NCBI GenBank assembly: GCA_964545855.1
Contig: CAZJHD010000015.1
Coordinates: 24,634 to 88,633 of the forward strand
DNA: 64,000 nt
From: CAZJHD01 sp964545855
GTDB lineage: Bacteria; Planctomycetota; UBA1135; JACQFD01
Direction of reading: 5' to 3'
Made by a program: the position numbers and the translations under genes
The notes under the pieces: generated by a model
Seen by the model: only the letters and a program-made list of their open reading frames with translations
Told to the model about the DNA's origin: nothing
Databases searched by the model: none
In this document: in pieces, positions 36,601 through 45,398 of the stretch
Layout: each line of letters begins with the position of its first letter
Position numbering within the stretch: the first letter of the stretch is position 1

Positions 36601-38937
36601 CTCGGCGTCGCGCACGAAGGCCGTCGCGGGGCGCACGATCTCGATGGACGCCACGGCCGGAGCCTCCGGAGAGAGACGCGCTCCGCGTACGCGGACCGCC
36701 TCGACCGTCAGCAGATCGCGGTCTCCCTCGCGCCAGTCGAGCCGCTCGACGGTGAGATCGGCCCGGGGCACACCGTCCTCGTCCTCGCGCACGGCCACCT
36801 CGACGGAGACCGTGCAGTCGCCGGAGACGAAGAGCGGCTCGATCCCGGCCGCGTCGAGCCAGGGCCGCAGCTGCTCGAGCGTCGCTCCGGCGACGTCGGC
36901 GTCGAGCGCGATGCGCGCTTCGAGCGGCTCGCGGGCGACGGAGGCCGTCCCGCGCGCGCGCACGCTGCGCGCGACTCGCGGGATCCAAGCGGAGAGCTCG
37001 AGCCGGACCGGCTTCTCCGGCGGCCCCGAGCGCGGCAGTGCCACGTCGTCGGCGCGCAGTTCCAGGTCGGTCACCTCCCAGAGCTCCGGCGGATCGCGCC
37101 GCTCGTCCGTGAGACGCAGGTCGACGTCCGCGATCCAGAAGCGCCCAACCTCGAGGGCCGGCAGGCCGCTGGCCGAGGGCAGCGCGTCCTGCGGCTCCTG
37201 CGCGCCCGACTCGCGCGGCGCCGTCCGCAGCCCGGCCACCCGCAACGATCCGCCGGCGTCGAGCGCCGCCGCGAGCCGCACGCCCGCGATCTCGACCGAC
37301 TCGGCGCCCACGATCAGGTCGCCGGACGATGCGCCCGTCACCGAGAACGAGTCGACGTGGAGCACCTCCGATCCGTCCGCCAGCTCGAGGTCGCGCACCG
37401 TGAGGCTCGCGCGCGGCGCGCCCGGACCGCGGACGCTCGCCGTCGCCGACAGGCGTGCGCGCAGGCTCCCCGAGCGCATCGCCGACTCCAGACCCGCCGC
37501 ACGCAGGTAGGGCGCGGCCTTCTCGAGCGTGATGCCGAGGACCGCGACGGTGAGATCCGCCGACGGCTCGGGTGCGCGCCAGCGCACGTCGCCCTCGATC
37601 CTCGCCTCGTCGGCGAGGCCCGGCGCGCGCAGGATCGCGCGCACCGTCGTCGCGGCTCCGGACGGGTCCTCCGGGAGGACGTTCGCGAGCGCGATCTCCT
37701 CCACGGCCAGAGCGAGGTCCGCGGGCCGAGCGCCGGCGGCCCCGTCGCGCACGCGCAGCGCGACGTCGCGGATCTCCACGCGGTCGACGAGGAGCGGCGG
37801 CGGCGCCGGGTCCGACGATCCCTCCTTCGGCGGCACCGGCGCCGGCGCACCGACAGCCTCGGCCTCCGCACGCGGCGCGATCTCGAATCCCACGGCGCGG
37901 AGCGCGCCGTTCGGACGGCGCTCGACGGCCGCGCGGAGTCCCCGGAGCGACACCTCGCCGATGCGCGCCGTCCGCGCCGTGACGGAGGGCGCCTCGACGC
38001 GGACCTCGTCGAGACCGAGCACCTCCTCGGCGTCGGCCACGACCACGAGGTCGCGCACCACGGCTCCGACGCGCCGCGCATCGGCGTCGACATCGGCGTC
38101 GGCGCCCTGGAGCCGATCGGAGGAGATCTCGAGCGAGACGCGCAGCGCGATCTCGCGAGCGAGCGGCTCGAGACCCGCCGCGCGGAGGAGGCCGGCGGCG
38201 CCGGACGGCCGCAGACCGGAGAGCGCGACGTCGACGCGGGCGCGGGGATGATCGCCGTCGAGCCGGGCGCGCGCATTCACGCGCAGCACGTCGAGCACCT
38301 CCGGCGACCAGAGCGTGATCTCGGCGGTGCCCTCCTCGCCGGGAACGCCGATGCGCTCGCCCCAGCCGGAGATCTCGACACGGACCGAGCCGCCCGCGCC
38401 GAGGCCCGGCTCGACGATGGTCACCGCGATTCGGTGCAGCCGGAGGGACGCGAGCTCCGCCGGCGGACCGAGATCGGCGCGGAGCGCCGCGCGGATCGCC
38501 TCCTCCAGCGGAAGCCCGGGCTTCCCCGCCACCTGGACTCCGCCGCCGGGCGCGCGCTCGAGCGCGATCTCGACGCCCGCGACGTCGACGCTCGCGAATG
38601 CGATGCGCCCCTGGAGGAGCCTCAGGACGTCGAGGTCGACGTGCGCTTCGTCGAGGGACGCGACGGTCTCCCCCGTGCCGCCGTCGGCGACGCGCAGACC
38701 CGTGAGCGCGACCTCGCCGGAGAGGAACGAGAGATCGAGGCGCTCCCAGGAGACCTCCACGCCCTGTCCGCGCGCGACGGATCGCAGGACGGGCGGGAGT
38801 GCGATCCAGACGATCACGCGCAGGACGATCGCGAGGAGCACCGCGAGGACGACGAGCCGCCGCAGGACGCGCAGCGCCCGACGCGGGAACCCGGCCCTGC
38901 GCGACGGCGGGGCCTGCGCGGGGACGGGCGCGCTCAT
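33622..38937 (-). CDS. giant AsmA-like / DUF748-type envelope protein
   Basis: The 1771-residue product has a single N-terminal membrane helix after a basic stretch (about residues 24-47; VLLAIVLRVIVWIALPPVL) and then a very long periplasmic run of beta-strands. Opening LSFLSGEVALTGLRVAD and many repeats of the L-x2-(L/F)-x-(I/L)-x-D-V-x-(L/V)-R type are characteristic of AsmA/TamB/DUF748 repeating beta-groove proteins, which carry or partition lipids between membranes. Several Ala/Pro/Ser/Glu-rich linkers separate modules. The last ~200 residues are charged and helical (ELGRRRAELSADLRASF), ending in an OmpA-like RIEVRRPRAEP segment. Its start overlaps the stop of the upstream lipoprotein gene (ATGA). 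Confidence 0.82.
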   Translation of the reverse strand: MSAPVPAQAPPSRRAGFPRRALRVLRRLVVLAVLLAIVLRVIVWIALPPVLRSVARGQGVEVSWERLDLSFLSGEVALTGLRVADGGTGETVASLDEAHVDLDVLRLLQGRIAFASVDVAGVEIALERAPGGGVQVAGKPGLPLEEAIRAALRADLGPPAELASLRLHRIAVTIVEPGLGAGGSVRVEISGWGERIGVPGEEGTAEITLWSPEVLDVLRVNARARLDGDHPRARVDVALSGLRPSGAAGLLRAAGLEPLAREIALRVSLEISSDRLQGADADVDADARRVGAVVRDLVVVADAEEVLGLDEVRVEAPSVTARTARIGEVSLRGLRAAVERRPNGALRAVGFEIAPRAEAEAVGAPAPVPPKEGSSDPAPPPLLVDRVEIRDVALRVRDGAAGARPADLALAVEEIALANVLPEDPSGAATTVRAILRAPGLADEARIEGDVRWRAPEPSADLTVAVLGITLEKAAPYLRAAGLESAMRSGSLRARLSATASVRGPGAPRASLTVRDLELADGSEVLHVDSFSVTGASSGDLIVGAESVEIAGVRLAAALDAGGSLRVAGLRTAPRESGAQEPQDALPSASGLPALEVGRFWIADVDLRLTDERRDPPELWEVTDLELRADDVALPRSGPPEKPVRLELSAWIPRVARSVRARGTASVAREPLEARIALDADVAGATLEQLRPWLDAAGIEPLFVSGDCTVSVEVAVREDEDGVPRADLTVERLDWREGDRDLLTVEAVRVRGARLSPEAPAVASIEIVRPATAFVRDAEGGFAAAGFRRRPSPDAEAAESAPAASAPAAPSPAIVEIPALDVGHLSVEDATVRWRDALAREPVSLDLGADLRLRSFRLPKTEDPAQVDLRLRLPGAIDEARLAGELGLARGEATLRCVVEASGIRPGALDAYLPDRARVDVADGRARAVLEASVHGLDVGGTDARLAIRDAEIRDGAEGEALFRMGAFLLDVPRFDALGNEMVVEEISMTDLSVVARRLHDGSTSLLGLRIEAGPDEPEAAPVEEPAARRRRRRMPFRFATDAGLPTIVVRRFDVGVDRLDLTDETIGPAGRSLIGSLRISTPGPVDVLGPQPEDLAPIQLRFHGGADPVVGGLEGTVEARPFAAEPGARVALALSEVRGPALAEWLAPWIGEADGTALPAGRLEASLEARLRTRRRGPFDFDLSRGFGGEIALENVALRPVADGPVLAGFDALRVDVARVEPEAGRARIRAIELQRPVLHASWEADGLHALGFRLPAERFAPPAESAESKPAPETSPSAAEASSAPAESSAPSAPAPASRPERPPFEIAIDEVAVRGIDARFRDTTVTPALDVPIDDLSISVHDLSSRFLEAKAPVRFHATLDGGAVELARRRPKDASVLGILGSAARAVTGGDSNAPVLESRPLFGEVTIDGDLAAFPRLAGSVRVDVEGFELASLKGVAARSGTNLEDGLLDGGVRLQFGAGGALNVSSELVLTDLGISEPSGGPIASVLRLPAPLDAVMFVLEDEDGAIHVPLDFTVPADGVSIGGVTELALVTLGRLVTQALANTPFRVGGAALGLLGLSGGESVPVPPFVLFFDPGGVAISSTEKHRLQSVVEELLGDEKKIVVLEHLLSESDYGLCAGRANPTEAECRLLSEGLRARRSELGRRRAELSADLRASFAVGDLTRGEEVVERLRVIESELGEVEQSLDRVHELLRPGAERRTDDRTGDLCIDLARRRMEELRRFLRASGVPAVDRRIEVRRPRAEPFLDEGGGRVVVRVKTRRARS

Positions 38938-40418
38938 CGCTCCGTCGTCCTCGACGCGGGCGCGGACGACGGCGGACCCTCCGCTCGCGCCGCCGCCTCC
39001 TCGTCGCGCGCATCCTGCGCGCGGCGGAGCGCCTCGCGCCGCGTCCGCGCCGGCGCGAGCGGATCGAAGCCGGGCGGCTCGAGGCCGCGCGACGCGAGCC
39101 AGTCGAAGGCGCGCACGCGGGCCACGGGGTCGCCGTCCTCGAGGGAGAGCCGGTTCTCGTCGGCGAGGTGGTCGGCGAACTCCCGCAGGTCGTGGCTGTC
39201 GGCCACCATCTCGAGGATCGTCGCCGGCGAACGCCCCGCCTCGCCGGCGTGCCGGTAGAGCACGCCGCGCATCGACTCCGAGAGCCGTCCCTCGGTCTCG
39301 GCGCGCGCGACGAGGCCGTAGGCGGCGCTCTCGAGGAGCCAGCCGAGGAGCGGCGGATCCTCCGACAGCTCCATGCGGTCGGGCATCTCGAACCGCGCCG
39401 ACGCGAGGAGCTCGTCGAGGAGCGCTTCACCGGCGACCGTCGCGAGGTCTTCCGCGAGACGCGCGCCCGTGGCGCTCCCGAGGAAGACGAGCGCCGCGCG
39501 CCGCCGCTCCCGCTCCGCGAGTGCGTCGAAGGCGAGCCGGAGCGCTCGCGCCACGAGGCCCGCCTCCGCCATCGGCGCGCCGGCCGTCGACGCGAGGCGT
39601 CCCGCGCGGGCGAGGTCGGCCGCCGTCGGCGGCCGTGCGTCGGAGGTTTCCGCGGCCGGCTCGAGAACGAACGCGAAGGCGCCTCGCGCGATCCCGCGGA
39701 ACGGCGACGGCACGAGGAGCACCAACGGGAGCGCGTCCTCGCCGATCGGTTCGTCGATCGCGAGGAGCTCCGAGCGCGGGGCCGGTCCTTCGGACGCGTT
39801 CGCCGTCGCCGGCAGCTCGACGACTCCCTCCACGAGGAGCGTCACGCGAATCGCAGGCGCGTCGCCGCCGACGCGCTCCGCGACGAGCGCCACGTGGGGC
39901 ACGACGGCGCCCGAGGGCGTCGACTCCACGCGCCCCGCTTCGGAGATCGCGAAGCTCGTGCTCCGGCCGGGCGCGATCGTCCCCTCGAGGAAGGCCGCCG
40001 GCGCCGAGCGGGCGACGCGGCCCGCCGCGAGCCGCGCCAGGAAGGCGGTCGCCGGCTCCCCCGTGCCGATGCGCGCGCCGATCGCGAGCCGCGCCGCCGC
40101 GTCGAGCGGACGCGCGCTCCAGCGCGACACGACGAGGCGCGTGCGCGTCGTGAGCGGATCGAGCTCCGTCTCGGGGAGGTGCTCCAGGTAGACGACCCTG
40201 CAGGCGACCGTGCGCCACGGGGCCTCCGGGTCCGCATCCGTCGCCGACCGCGCGCCACGCGGCGCCGCCAGGGCCGAGCCCTCGAAGTGCTCCACGCCCG
40301 CGTCGACGCGTGGCGCGCGCAGCGCCGGCGGCGCCGAAGCGCACGCGCCGGCGAGCGCCGCGAGACAAGCGGCGGCGGCGAGGACGCGCCCGTGCGCGGA
40401 GAGCGAGAGCCGATGCAT
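38934..40418 (-). CDS. large lipoprotein coupled to the AsmA-like gene
   Basis: This 494-residue protein has a lipoprotein signal (lipobox ALAGACASA). I do not recognise the mature part: a beta-rich half with RTVACRVVYLEHLPETELDP and IAPGRSTSFAISEAG, then a helical half rich in Ala, Glu and Arg that ends in a low-complexity tail. It precedes the AsmA-like gene and overlaps it by 4 bp, so the two are translated together. A shared role in envelope lipid transfer is an inference from this coupling only. Confidence 0.75.
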   Translation of the reverse strand: MHRLSLSAHGRVLAAAACLAALAGACASAPPALRAPRVDAGVEHFEGSALAAPRGARSATDADPEAPWRTVACRVVYLEHLPETELDPLTTRTRLVVSRWSARPLDAAARLAIGARIGTGEPATAFLARLAAGRVARSAPAAFLEGTIAPGRSTSFAISEAGRVESTPSGAVVPHVALVAERVGGDAPAIRVTLLVEGVVELPATANASEGPAPRSELLAIDEPIGEDALPLVLLVPSPFRGIARGAFAFVLEPAAETSDARPPTAADLARAGRLASTAGAPMAEAGLVARALRLAFDALAERERRRAALVFLGSATGARLAEDLATVAGEALLDELLASARFEMPDRMELSEDPPLLGWLLESAAYGLVARAETEGRLSESMRGVLYRHAGEAGRSPATILEMVADSHDLREFADHLADENRLSLEDGDPVARVRAFDWLASRGLEPPGFDPLAPARTRREALRRAQDARDEEAAARAEGPPSSAPASRTTER

Positions 40419-40506
40419 CCCGGAGAGCCTCGGGGAATCGCGGGCGCGAGGAAAGGGGCACCGCGCGGGGGGCTCCGTCGCGATCCTCGCGCTTTCCGCT
40501 TCCCCG

Positions 40507-41259
40507 TCAGGACGCCGCGTCGGCGCGGAACGTGCGCACGACCGGTCTCGCGCCCTCTACCACGAGCGCCGCCGCGAATCCGGGCGCGGCGTCGAGGTGC
40601 ACGAGCGACCACGACTCTCTCGCGCGCTCCGCGTCGCGGATCGCGAGGATCCGCGCCGGCTCGCCGGGCGCGAGCGACACGTCGAAGGAGTCGAGCGGGA
40701 ACGAAAGACCATCTCCCACGGCCTTCACGAAGGCCTCCTTGCGCGTCCAGGCGAGGTGGAACGCGAGGAGTCGGTCCGCCTCCGGAATCGCCTCCAACGC
40801 GGCCGTCTCCGCGCGCGAGAACGTGCGCCGCGCCATGCCGAGGAGGTCGTCGAGCGGCACGACCTGCTCCAGGTCGACGCCGACGCGGCGGCCGCGCGTG
40901 CATGCGACGAGGGCGAGGTCGACCGAGTGGCTCACGTTGAACTGGAGGTCGGGCGCGTCGGCGAGCGAAGGCTTCCCGCGCGGGCCGAGCACGAACCGCA
41001 GCGACGCGGGGTCCCGGCCGATCTCCGCGCCGAGGAAGCGCCGCAGCGTGCCGCGCGCCACGACGAAGCGCCGCCGGTGTGCGTCGAACCGGAACCGCTC
41101 CGCGCGCTCGCGCTCGTCGGCGGAGAGGAGCGGCTCGAAGGGCTCCGTGGGGACGTCGAGGGAGGTCCTTCCGAGGAGCACCTCGCCGGGCGCTGGGAGC
41201 GCCTCGGGAGGAAGGCCCTTGCGGAAACTCAAGGAGACGTCCTGGGGGGCGGAGTCCAT
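40507..41259 (-). CDS. Sfp-type 4'-phosphopantetheinyl transferase
   Basis: The 250-residue product transfers the phosphopantetheine arm from CoA to carrier proteins of polyketide, non-ribosomal peptide or fatty-acid-like synthases. The Sfp signature is plain: a pseudo-duplicated fold with NVSHSVDLALVA, the Mg2+ site VGVDLE (D129, E131) and WTRKEAFVKAVGDGLSF (171-187). The length is typical for the Sfp group rather than the smaller AcpS. No carrier-protein gene is in the window, but a type II thioesterase and an ABC exporter follow within 2 kb. Confidence 0.93.
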   Translation of the reverse strand: MDSAPQDVSLSFRKGLPPEALPAPGEVLLGRTSLDVPTEPFEPLLSADERERAERFRFDAHRRRFVVARGTLRRFLGAEIGRDPASLRFVLGPRGKPSLADAPDLQFNVSHSVDLALVACTRGRRVGVDLEQVVPLDDLLGMARRTFSRAETAALEAIPEADRLLAFHLAWTRKEAFVKAVGDGLSFPLDSFDVSLAPGEPARILAIRDAERARESWSLVHLDAAPGFAAALVVEGARPVVRTFRADAAS

Positions 41260-41338
41260 CGTCGAAGCGGGCGGCTACGATCCTCGTCCCAGCGGGCTCT
41301 TTCGCGATGCGCGCGATCCCCGGCAGAGGAGGACGATC

Positions 41339-41614
41339 ATGGAAGCGGCGCACAAGAAGTGCCAGAGCTGCGGAATGCCGATGACGAAGGACCCCGAGGG
41401 CGGAGGGACGAATGCCGACGGCACGAAGAGCCGCACCTACTGCAGCCATTGCTGGGTCAGCGGCGCGTTCACGCAACCAGACCTCACGGCCGCGGGCATG
41501 CAGGATCTCGTGAAGGGAAAGATGCGCGAGATGGGTTTCCCGGCGCCCCTCGGCTGGCTCTTCACCCGGAGCATTCCGAAGCTCGAGCGCTGGCGACGCC
41601 ACGCGTCGGTCTGA
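41339..41614 (+). CDS. small zinc-ribbon domain protein
   Basis: The 91-residue product has one zinc ribbon made of C8-x2-C11 (KKCQSCGMPM) and C35-x2-C38 (TYCSHCW), followed by a helical tail with KGKMREMGFPAPLGWLFTRSIP. This matches the putative zinc-ribbon family found as single small proteins in many bacteria, whose function is unknown. AGAGGAGG precedes the ATG by about 6 bp, a strong ribosome binding site; TACGAT at 41276-41281 could be its -10 box. Confidence 0.88.
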   Translation: MEAAHKKCQSCGMPMTKDPEGGGTNADGTKSRTYCSHCWVSGAFTQPDLTAAGMQDLVKGKMREMGFPAPLGWLFTRSIPKLERWRRHASV

Positions 41615-41629
41615 GCGAGCGGCCCGAGG

Positions 41630-42568
41630 GTGCGCAGTCCCGCCCGCTCCTCGGCGAGTTCGCGCGCTGACGCGATCCGTCTCGCCACGGGCTGGCTCAC
41701 CGTCGCGGTCGCCACCGCGATCACCTCCCTTTGGGCCTTCTGGGGAATCGTCGAGACCTTCCACGAAGGGTGGTTCCATGAGTCCCTCGCCGCGAACGTC
41801 GGCTCGATGCTGGGGCAGTACCTCCTTCCGGCGTTCGGCTTCCTCGCGCTCTCGGTGGTCTCGCTGCGGTGGCCGCGCGCCGGCGCTGCGCTCCACCTCG
41901 CCGCCGCGGGAGGCGTGCTGTGGTTCTTCCGCGGCGCGTCGCTCGCGGTGCTCCTCCCCTTCCTCGCGCTGCCCCTCGTGATCCTCGGCGCGGGCTGGGG
42001 CTGGGGCCGGCCGCGGCCGAAGCGCTGGGCGGCCCGCATCGCGCTCGGCGTTCCGATCCTCGTGCTCGTCGCGAGCGGCGTGGAGCCCGCGATCCGCGTC
42101 GCCGGACGGATCGACGACGGCGACCGCGGCCTCCGCCGCGTGACGGGGAACGGCGTCGATCTCCTCTGGGCGCCGGAGGGGCCCGGCTGGCCGCGGGAGG
42201 GCGTCACCTGGGAGGAGGCGAAGCGCCGCTGCCGATTCCTCTCTCCCGACGGCACGGCGCTCGAGGACGCGCCGCGCGACCTCTGGCGCCTGCCGACCGT
42301 CGACGAGGCCGTGCGATCACAGCATCGCCACGGAGCGAATGCGGGCGGCGCGTGGGATCCCGCCGCGCGCACGACGCGCTACGAGCGTCTTCCCGACAAG
42401 GAGCCGCCGCTCTGGGATCCGCGGTCGCAGGTCATCTACTGGTGGACCTCGACGGAGGCGAACGACCGCGAGGCGTTCATCGTCGTCTACAACGGCACCG
42501 TCTGGCCTCGCACGAAGACGATCCGACCGGGATCCCTCGGGTTCCGCGCGGTGCGCGCCGCCGACTAG
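41630..42568 (+). CDS. membrane protein with C-terminal DUF1566 (Lcl-type) domain
   Basis: The 312-residue product (GTG start) has about four hydrophobic segments in its first ~150 residues (WLTVAVATAITSLWAFWGIV, YLLPAFGFLALSVVSL, a LAVLLPFLALPLVILGAGWG segment and ALGVPILVLVASGV). After that comes a soluble C-terminal domain with WEEAKRRCRFL, LWRLPTVDEA, VIYWWTSTE and FRAVRAAD. The W-x-EA-x2-C and WRLPT...WTS pattern is that of DUF1566/Lcl C-terminal (FGE-sulfatase-like) domains. Its stop TAG shares the palindrome CTAG with the convergent thioesterase gene. Confidence 0.8.
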   Translation: MRSPARSSASSRADAIRLATGWLTVAVATAITSLWAFWGIVETFHEGWFHESLAANVGSMLGQYLLPAFGFLALSVVSLRWPRAGAALHLAAAGGVLWFFRGASLAVLLPFLALPLVILGAGWGWGRPRPKRWAARIALGVPILVLVASGVEPAIRVAGRIDDGDRGLRRVTGNGVDLLWAPEGPGWPREGVTWEEAKRRCRFLSPDGTALEDAPRDLWRLPTVDEAVRSQHRHGANAGGAWDPAARTTRYERLPDKEPPLWDPRSQVIYWWTSTEANDREAFIVVYNGTVWPRTKTIRPGSLGFRAVRAAD

Positions 42569-43311
42569 GTGCGCTCCCACAGCTCGCGCGCCACGATCGC
42601 GAGCAGGCGCGACGGCTCCGCGAGCAGAGTGAAGTGGTCGCCCGGCAAGCGCTCGACACGCGAGGTCGGGGCACCGAGCCCGCGCCAGGCGGCGAGGCCC
42701 GGGTCGTCGACGGCGGGGTCGCGGTCTCCCGCGATCGCGACGATCGGCACGTCGAGGGGAGGCTCCTCGCCGTGCGCGTGCGTCTCGGAGAGCGCGAAGT
42801 CGGCGCGCAGGATCGGGACGAGGAGACGCATGAGCTCACGGTCGGCGAGCACCTCCGGCGGCGTGCCGCCGAGCCGGCGCAGATCGGCCAGGAGCTCGGC
42901 CTCGGGCAGCGCGTGCGCGTCGCGGCCGCGGCGCGGCACGTGGGGCGCGTTCGCGCCGGAGACGAGGAGCACGCGCGGCAGCGGCGCGTCGCGGCGGCGC
43001 AGCGCGCGCGCGAGCTCGAAGGCGACGAGCGCGCCGAGGCTGTGGCCGTAGATCGCGTAGGGACGGTCGAGCCTCGGGAGCACGGCGGGCACGAGCTCCT
43101 CGAGGAGCGCGTCGAGCCGCGTGCGCGGCGCCTCGCGCAGGCGCGTCTCGCGTCCGGGGAGCTGCGCCGCGAGCACGTCGATCTCCGGCGGGAGCCCCTG
43201 CCTCCAGAGACGGAACGTCGACGCGCCGGCTCCCGCGTGCGCGAAGCAGAGGAGCCGAAGGCGCGCGTCCGCGCTCGGGCGCGCGAAGGGGAACCAGGGG
43301 TCGGCGGCCAT
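42565..43311 (-). CDS. type II (GrsT/RifR-like) thioesterase
   Basis: The 248-residue alpha/beta hydrolase hydrolyses mis-primed acyl groups from carrier proteins. The nucleophile elbow is GHSLG (S91), the oxyanion-hole segment FAHAGAGAS starts near residue 23, and the acid and histidine are in IAGDRDP and LPGDHF. LPGRETRLRE and VLLVSGANAPH are also typical of the type II thioesterases that accompany NRPS and PKS clusters. It is followed upstream on the same strand by an ABC-2 permease (11-bp gap) and ATPase, a three-gene operon transcribed ATPase-permease-thioesterase. Confidence 0.9.
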   Translation of the reverse strand: MAADPWFPFARPSADARLRLLCFAHAGAGASTFRLWRQGLPPEIDVLAAQLPGRETRLREAPRTRLDALLEELVPAVLPRLDRPYAIYGHSLGALVAFELARALRRRDAPLPRVLLVSGANAPHVPRRGRDAHALPEAELLADLRRLGGTPPEVLADRELMRLLVPILRADFALSETHAHGEEPPLDVPIVAIAGDRDPAVDDPGLAAWRGLGAPTSRVERLPGDHFTLLAEPSRLLAIVARELWERT

Positions 43312-43322
43312 CGGCGCCCGCG

Positions 43323-44369
43323 CTACCAGCGGAACGCGCGCTTCCCGAGGAGGAACCCGAGCGCCGTCCAGACGGCGAGCACTCCCATCTCCGGCAGCAC
43401 GGCCGAGAGGGCCGCGCCCTCGTTCATCACGGCGCGCAGCGCGTCGTTGAGCGCCGTGAGCGGGAGCGCCTGGATCGCCGGGTGGAAGACCTCGGGGAAC
43501 CGCTCGTAGGAGTAGAAGCTCCCCGAGAGGAGCCACATGGGCAGCGACACGAAGTTGAGCCAGCCGTTCGCCGACTCGATCGTGTCGGCGCGCGACGCGA
43601 CGAAGAGCGCGAGCGTGCCGAAGGCCGACGCGCCGAGGAGGCCGAGCAGCCCGACGGCGGCCAGCGATCCGCGGACCTCGATCCCGAAGGCGAGAACGCC
43701 GAAGCCGAGGATCGCGCCGAGCTCCGCCACGAGGAAGACGAGGCGCGAGAGGAAATAGGAGAGGAGCAGGTCCGTCGTGCGCATCGGCGTCGCCGCGAGC
43801 CGCTTCAGGAGCTTGCGCTTGCGATGGAGCACGATCGTGTAGCCGATGCCCCAGAGGCTGCTCATCATCGCGTTGATGCCGAGGAGACCGGGGAACAGGA
43901 AGTCGACGTAGCGGCTCCCCGTCTCCGTCACCTCCTCGCGGCCCGACTCCACGGCGTCGGTGCGGCCGAGGGCGCGCTGCAGGACGTCGTCGGCGAGGAT
44001 CTGCGCCGCGCGCGCCTCCGGCCGCGTCGGATCGAGGCGGTAGACGACGCGCGGCGTCTCGCTCGCCGCGTCGGCCGACACGACGAGATCGAGGGCGCCC
44101 GTGCGGAGCTTCCGCGCCGCCTCGTCTCCTTCGAGGGGAAGCACCTCGACGGATTCGCTCGCGGAGAGCGCGTCGCGGAGCCACGCCGGCTCGCCGGGCG
44201 CGACGGCGACGCGCGCGGGCGCGACGGGCTGGCTCCGGAACGCGAGCCCGAGGACCACGGCGAGGATCACGGGGAAGCCGAAGGTCCAGAAGACGGCCTC
44301 GGGCTCCCGGTAGAACTCGCGGAAGCGCGCCTTCGTGAGCTCCGCGAGGGCGGCGAAACGCTCAGGCAT
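43323..44369 (-). CDS. ABC-2 type transporter permease
   Basis: The 348-residue product has one N-terminal membrane helix (PEAVFWTFGFPVILAVVLGL), a large extracytoplasmic domain (about 50-160) and five C-terminal helices (SRLVFLVAELGAILGFGVL through MGVLAVWTALGFLLGKRAF). This is the YhgE/DrrB-like ABC-2 export architecture. Conserved FLFPGLLGINAMMSSLWGIG and the LHRKRKLLKRLAATP cytoplasmic loop match the family. Its start overlaps the ATPase stop by 8 bp. Together they should export a lipid, peptide or polyketide; the adjacent thioesterase points to a carrier-made product. Confidence 0.9.
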   Translation of the reverse strand: MPERFAALAELTKARFREFYREPEAVFWTFGFPVILAVVLGLAFRSQPVAPARVAVAPGEPAWLRDALSASESVEVLPLEGDEAARKLRTGALDLVVSADAASETPRVVYRLDPTRPEARAAQILADDVLQRALGRTDAVESGREEVTETGSRYVDFLFPGLLGINAMMSSLWGIGYTIVLHRKRKLLKRLAATPMRTTDLLLSYFLSRLVFLVAELGAILGFGVLAFGIEVRGSLAAVGLLGLLGASAFGTLALFVASRADTIESANGWLNFVSLPMWLLSGSFYSYERFPEVFHPAIQALPLTALNDALRAVMNEGAALSAVLPEMGVLAVWTALGFLLGKRAFRW

Positions 44370-45297
44370 CCTCGAGCCCCTTCCCCGTGAGCCGGAGGAA
44401 CACGTCGTCGAGCGTCGCCTGATGCGTCCCCACGGTGAGGAGCTTGCGCCCTTGCCGGTCGAGCTCCGCGAGGACCGCCGGAAGGGCGACGCGCAGCTCC
44501 GACACGTGGAGCACGGTGCGTTCGCCGTGGCGCGTCGTCGCCTGCACGGCGGGGAGCGCCTCGAGGGCCGCGGCGTCGGGCGCGCCCTCCGTCTCCACCT
44601 CGATCACCTCGAGCGCGCCGAGCGACGCCACGAGCTCGCGCGGCGTGCCGCGCGCGATCACGCGCCCGCGGTCGACGATCGCCAGGCGGTCGCAGAGACG
44701 CGCCGCCTCCTCCATGGAGTGGGTCGTGAGGATCACGGTGCCACCGCGTCCCTGGAACGCGTGGATCACGCTCCAGAGCTCCGTGCGCGCCCGCGGATCG
44801 AGACCCGTCGACGGCTCGTCGAGGAAGAGGATCTCGGGGTCGCTCACCAGCGCGCAGGCGAGCGCGAGGCGCTGCTTCTGCCCGCCGGAGAGCGTGCCGA
44901 CGCGCGCGGCCCGCTTCGGCGCGAGGTCGAGCGCGTCGATCACCTCGCCGGGCGCGCGTCCCTCGCGGTAGAGCGAGCGGAAGAGCCGCACCACCTCCTC
45001 CACCGTGAGCTTCTCGGAGAACTCCGTCTCCTGGAGCTGCACGCCGAGACGCTCGCGGAGCCCGCGGTCGTCGCCGTTCCCCCAGCGGCGGCCGAGCACC
45101 TCGACGTCGCCGCCGTCGGACGGCAGCAGGCCGATCAGCACCTCGACGGTCGTCGTCTTCCCCGCGCCGTTGGGCCCAAGCAGACCGAAGCACTCTCCTC
45201 GACGCACGTCGAGGTCGATGCCGTCGACGGCCGTGAAGTCGCCGTAGCGCTTCACGAGGCCGGCGACGCGGACGGCGAACTCGGAGGGAGAATCCAT
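44362..45297 (-). CDS. ABC transporter ATP-binding protein
   Basis: The 311-residue product is a DrrA-like ABC ATPase. Walker A is GPNGAGKT (41-48), the Q-loop lies in GVQLQET, the signature is LSGGQKQR, Walker B is ILFLDEPSTGLD and the switch histidine is in TTHSMEEA. A C-terminal extension (about 225-311; TVLHVSELRVALPAVLAELD) matches the DUF4162 region of ABC-2 exporters. The start is the ATG at 45297. It is the first gene of the ATPase-permease-thioesterase operon. Confidence 0.94.
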   Translation of the reverse strand: MDSPSEFAVRVAGLVKRYGDFTAVDGIDLDVRRGECFGLLGPNGAGKTTTVEVLIGLLPSDGGDVEVLGRRWGNGDDRGLRERLGVQLQETEFSEKLTVEEVVRLFRSLYREGRAPGEVIDALDLAPKRAARVGTLSGGQKQRLALACALVSDPEILFLDEPSTGLDPRARTELWSVIHAFQGRGGTVILTTHSMEEAARLCDRLAIVDRGRVIARGTPRELVASLGALEVIEVETEGAPDAAALEALPAVQATTRHGERTVLHVSELRVALPAVLAELDRQGRKLLTVGTHQATLDDVFLRLTGKGLEDA

Positions 45298-45398
45298 GGA
45301 GCGCGGCCGAGTCTGGCGTCGCATGCGCGCCCCGAACAGGGACCGCCGCTCGTGCGCCGGTCGCGGAGCAAGGGGTGCCCCGCGGCGCACTACTTGGC

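Noticed and set aside
33305..39430. 2041-codon open frame on the minus strand
   Set aside because: It is a low-complexity Arg/Ala/Gly-rich frame overlapping the AsmA-like gene, whose own frame has a membrane helix and regular beta repeats.
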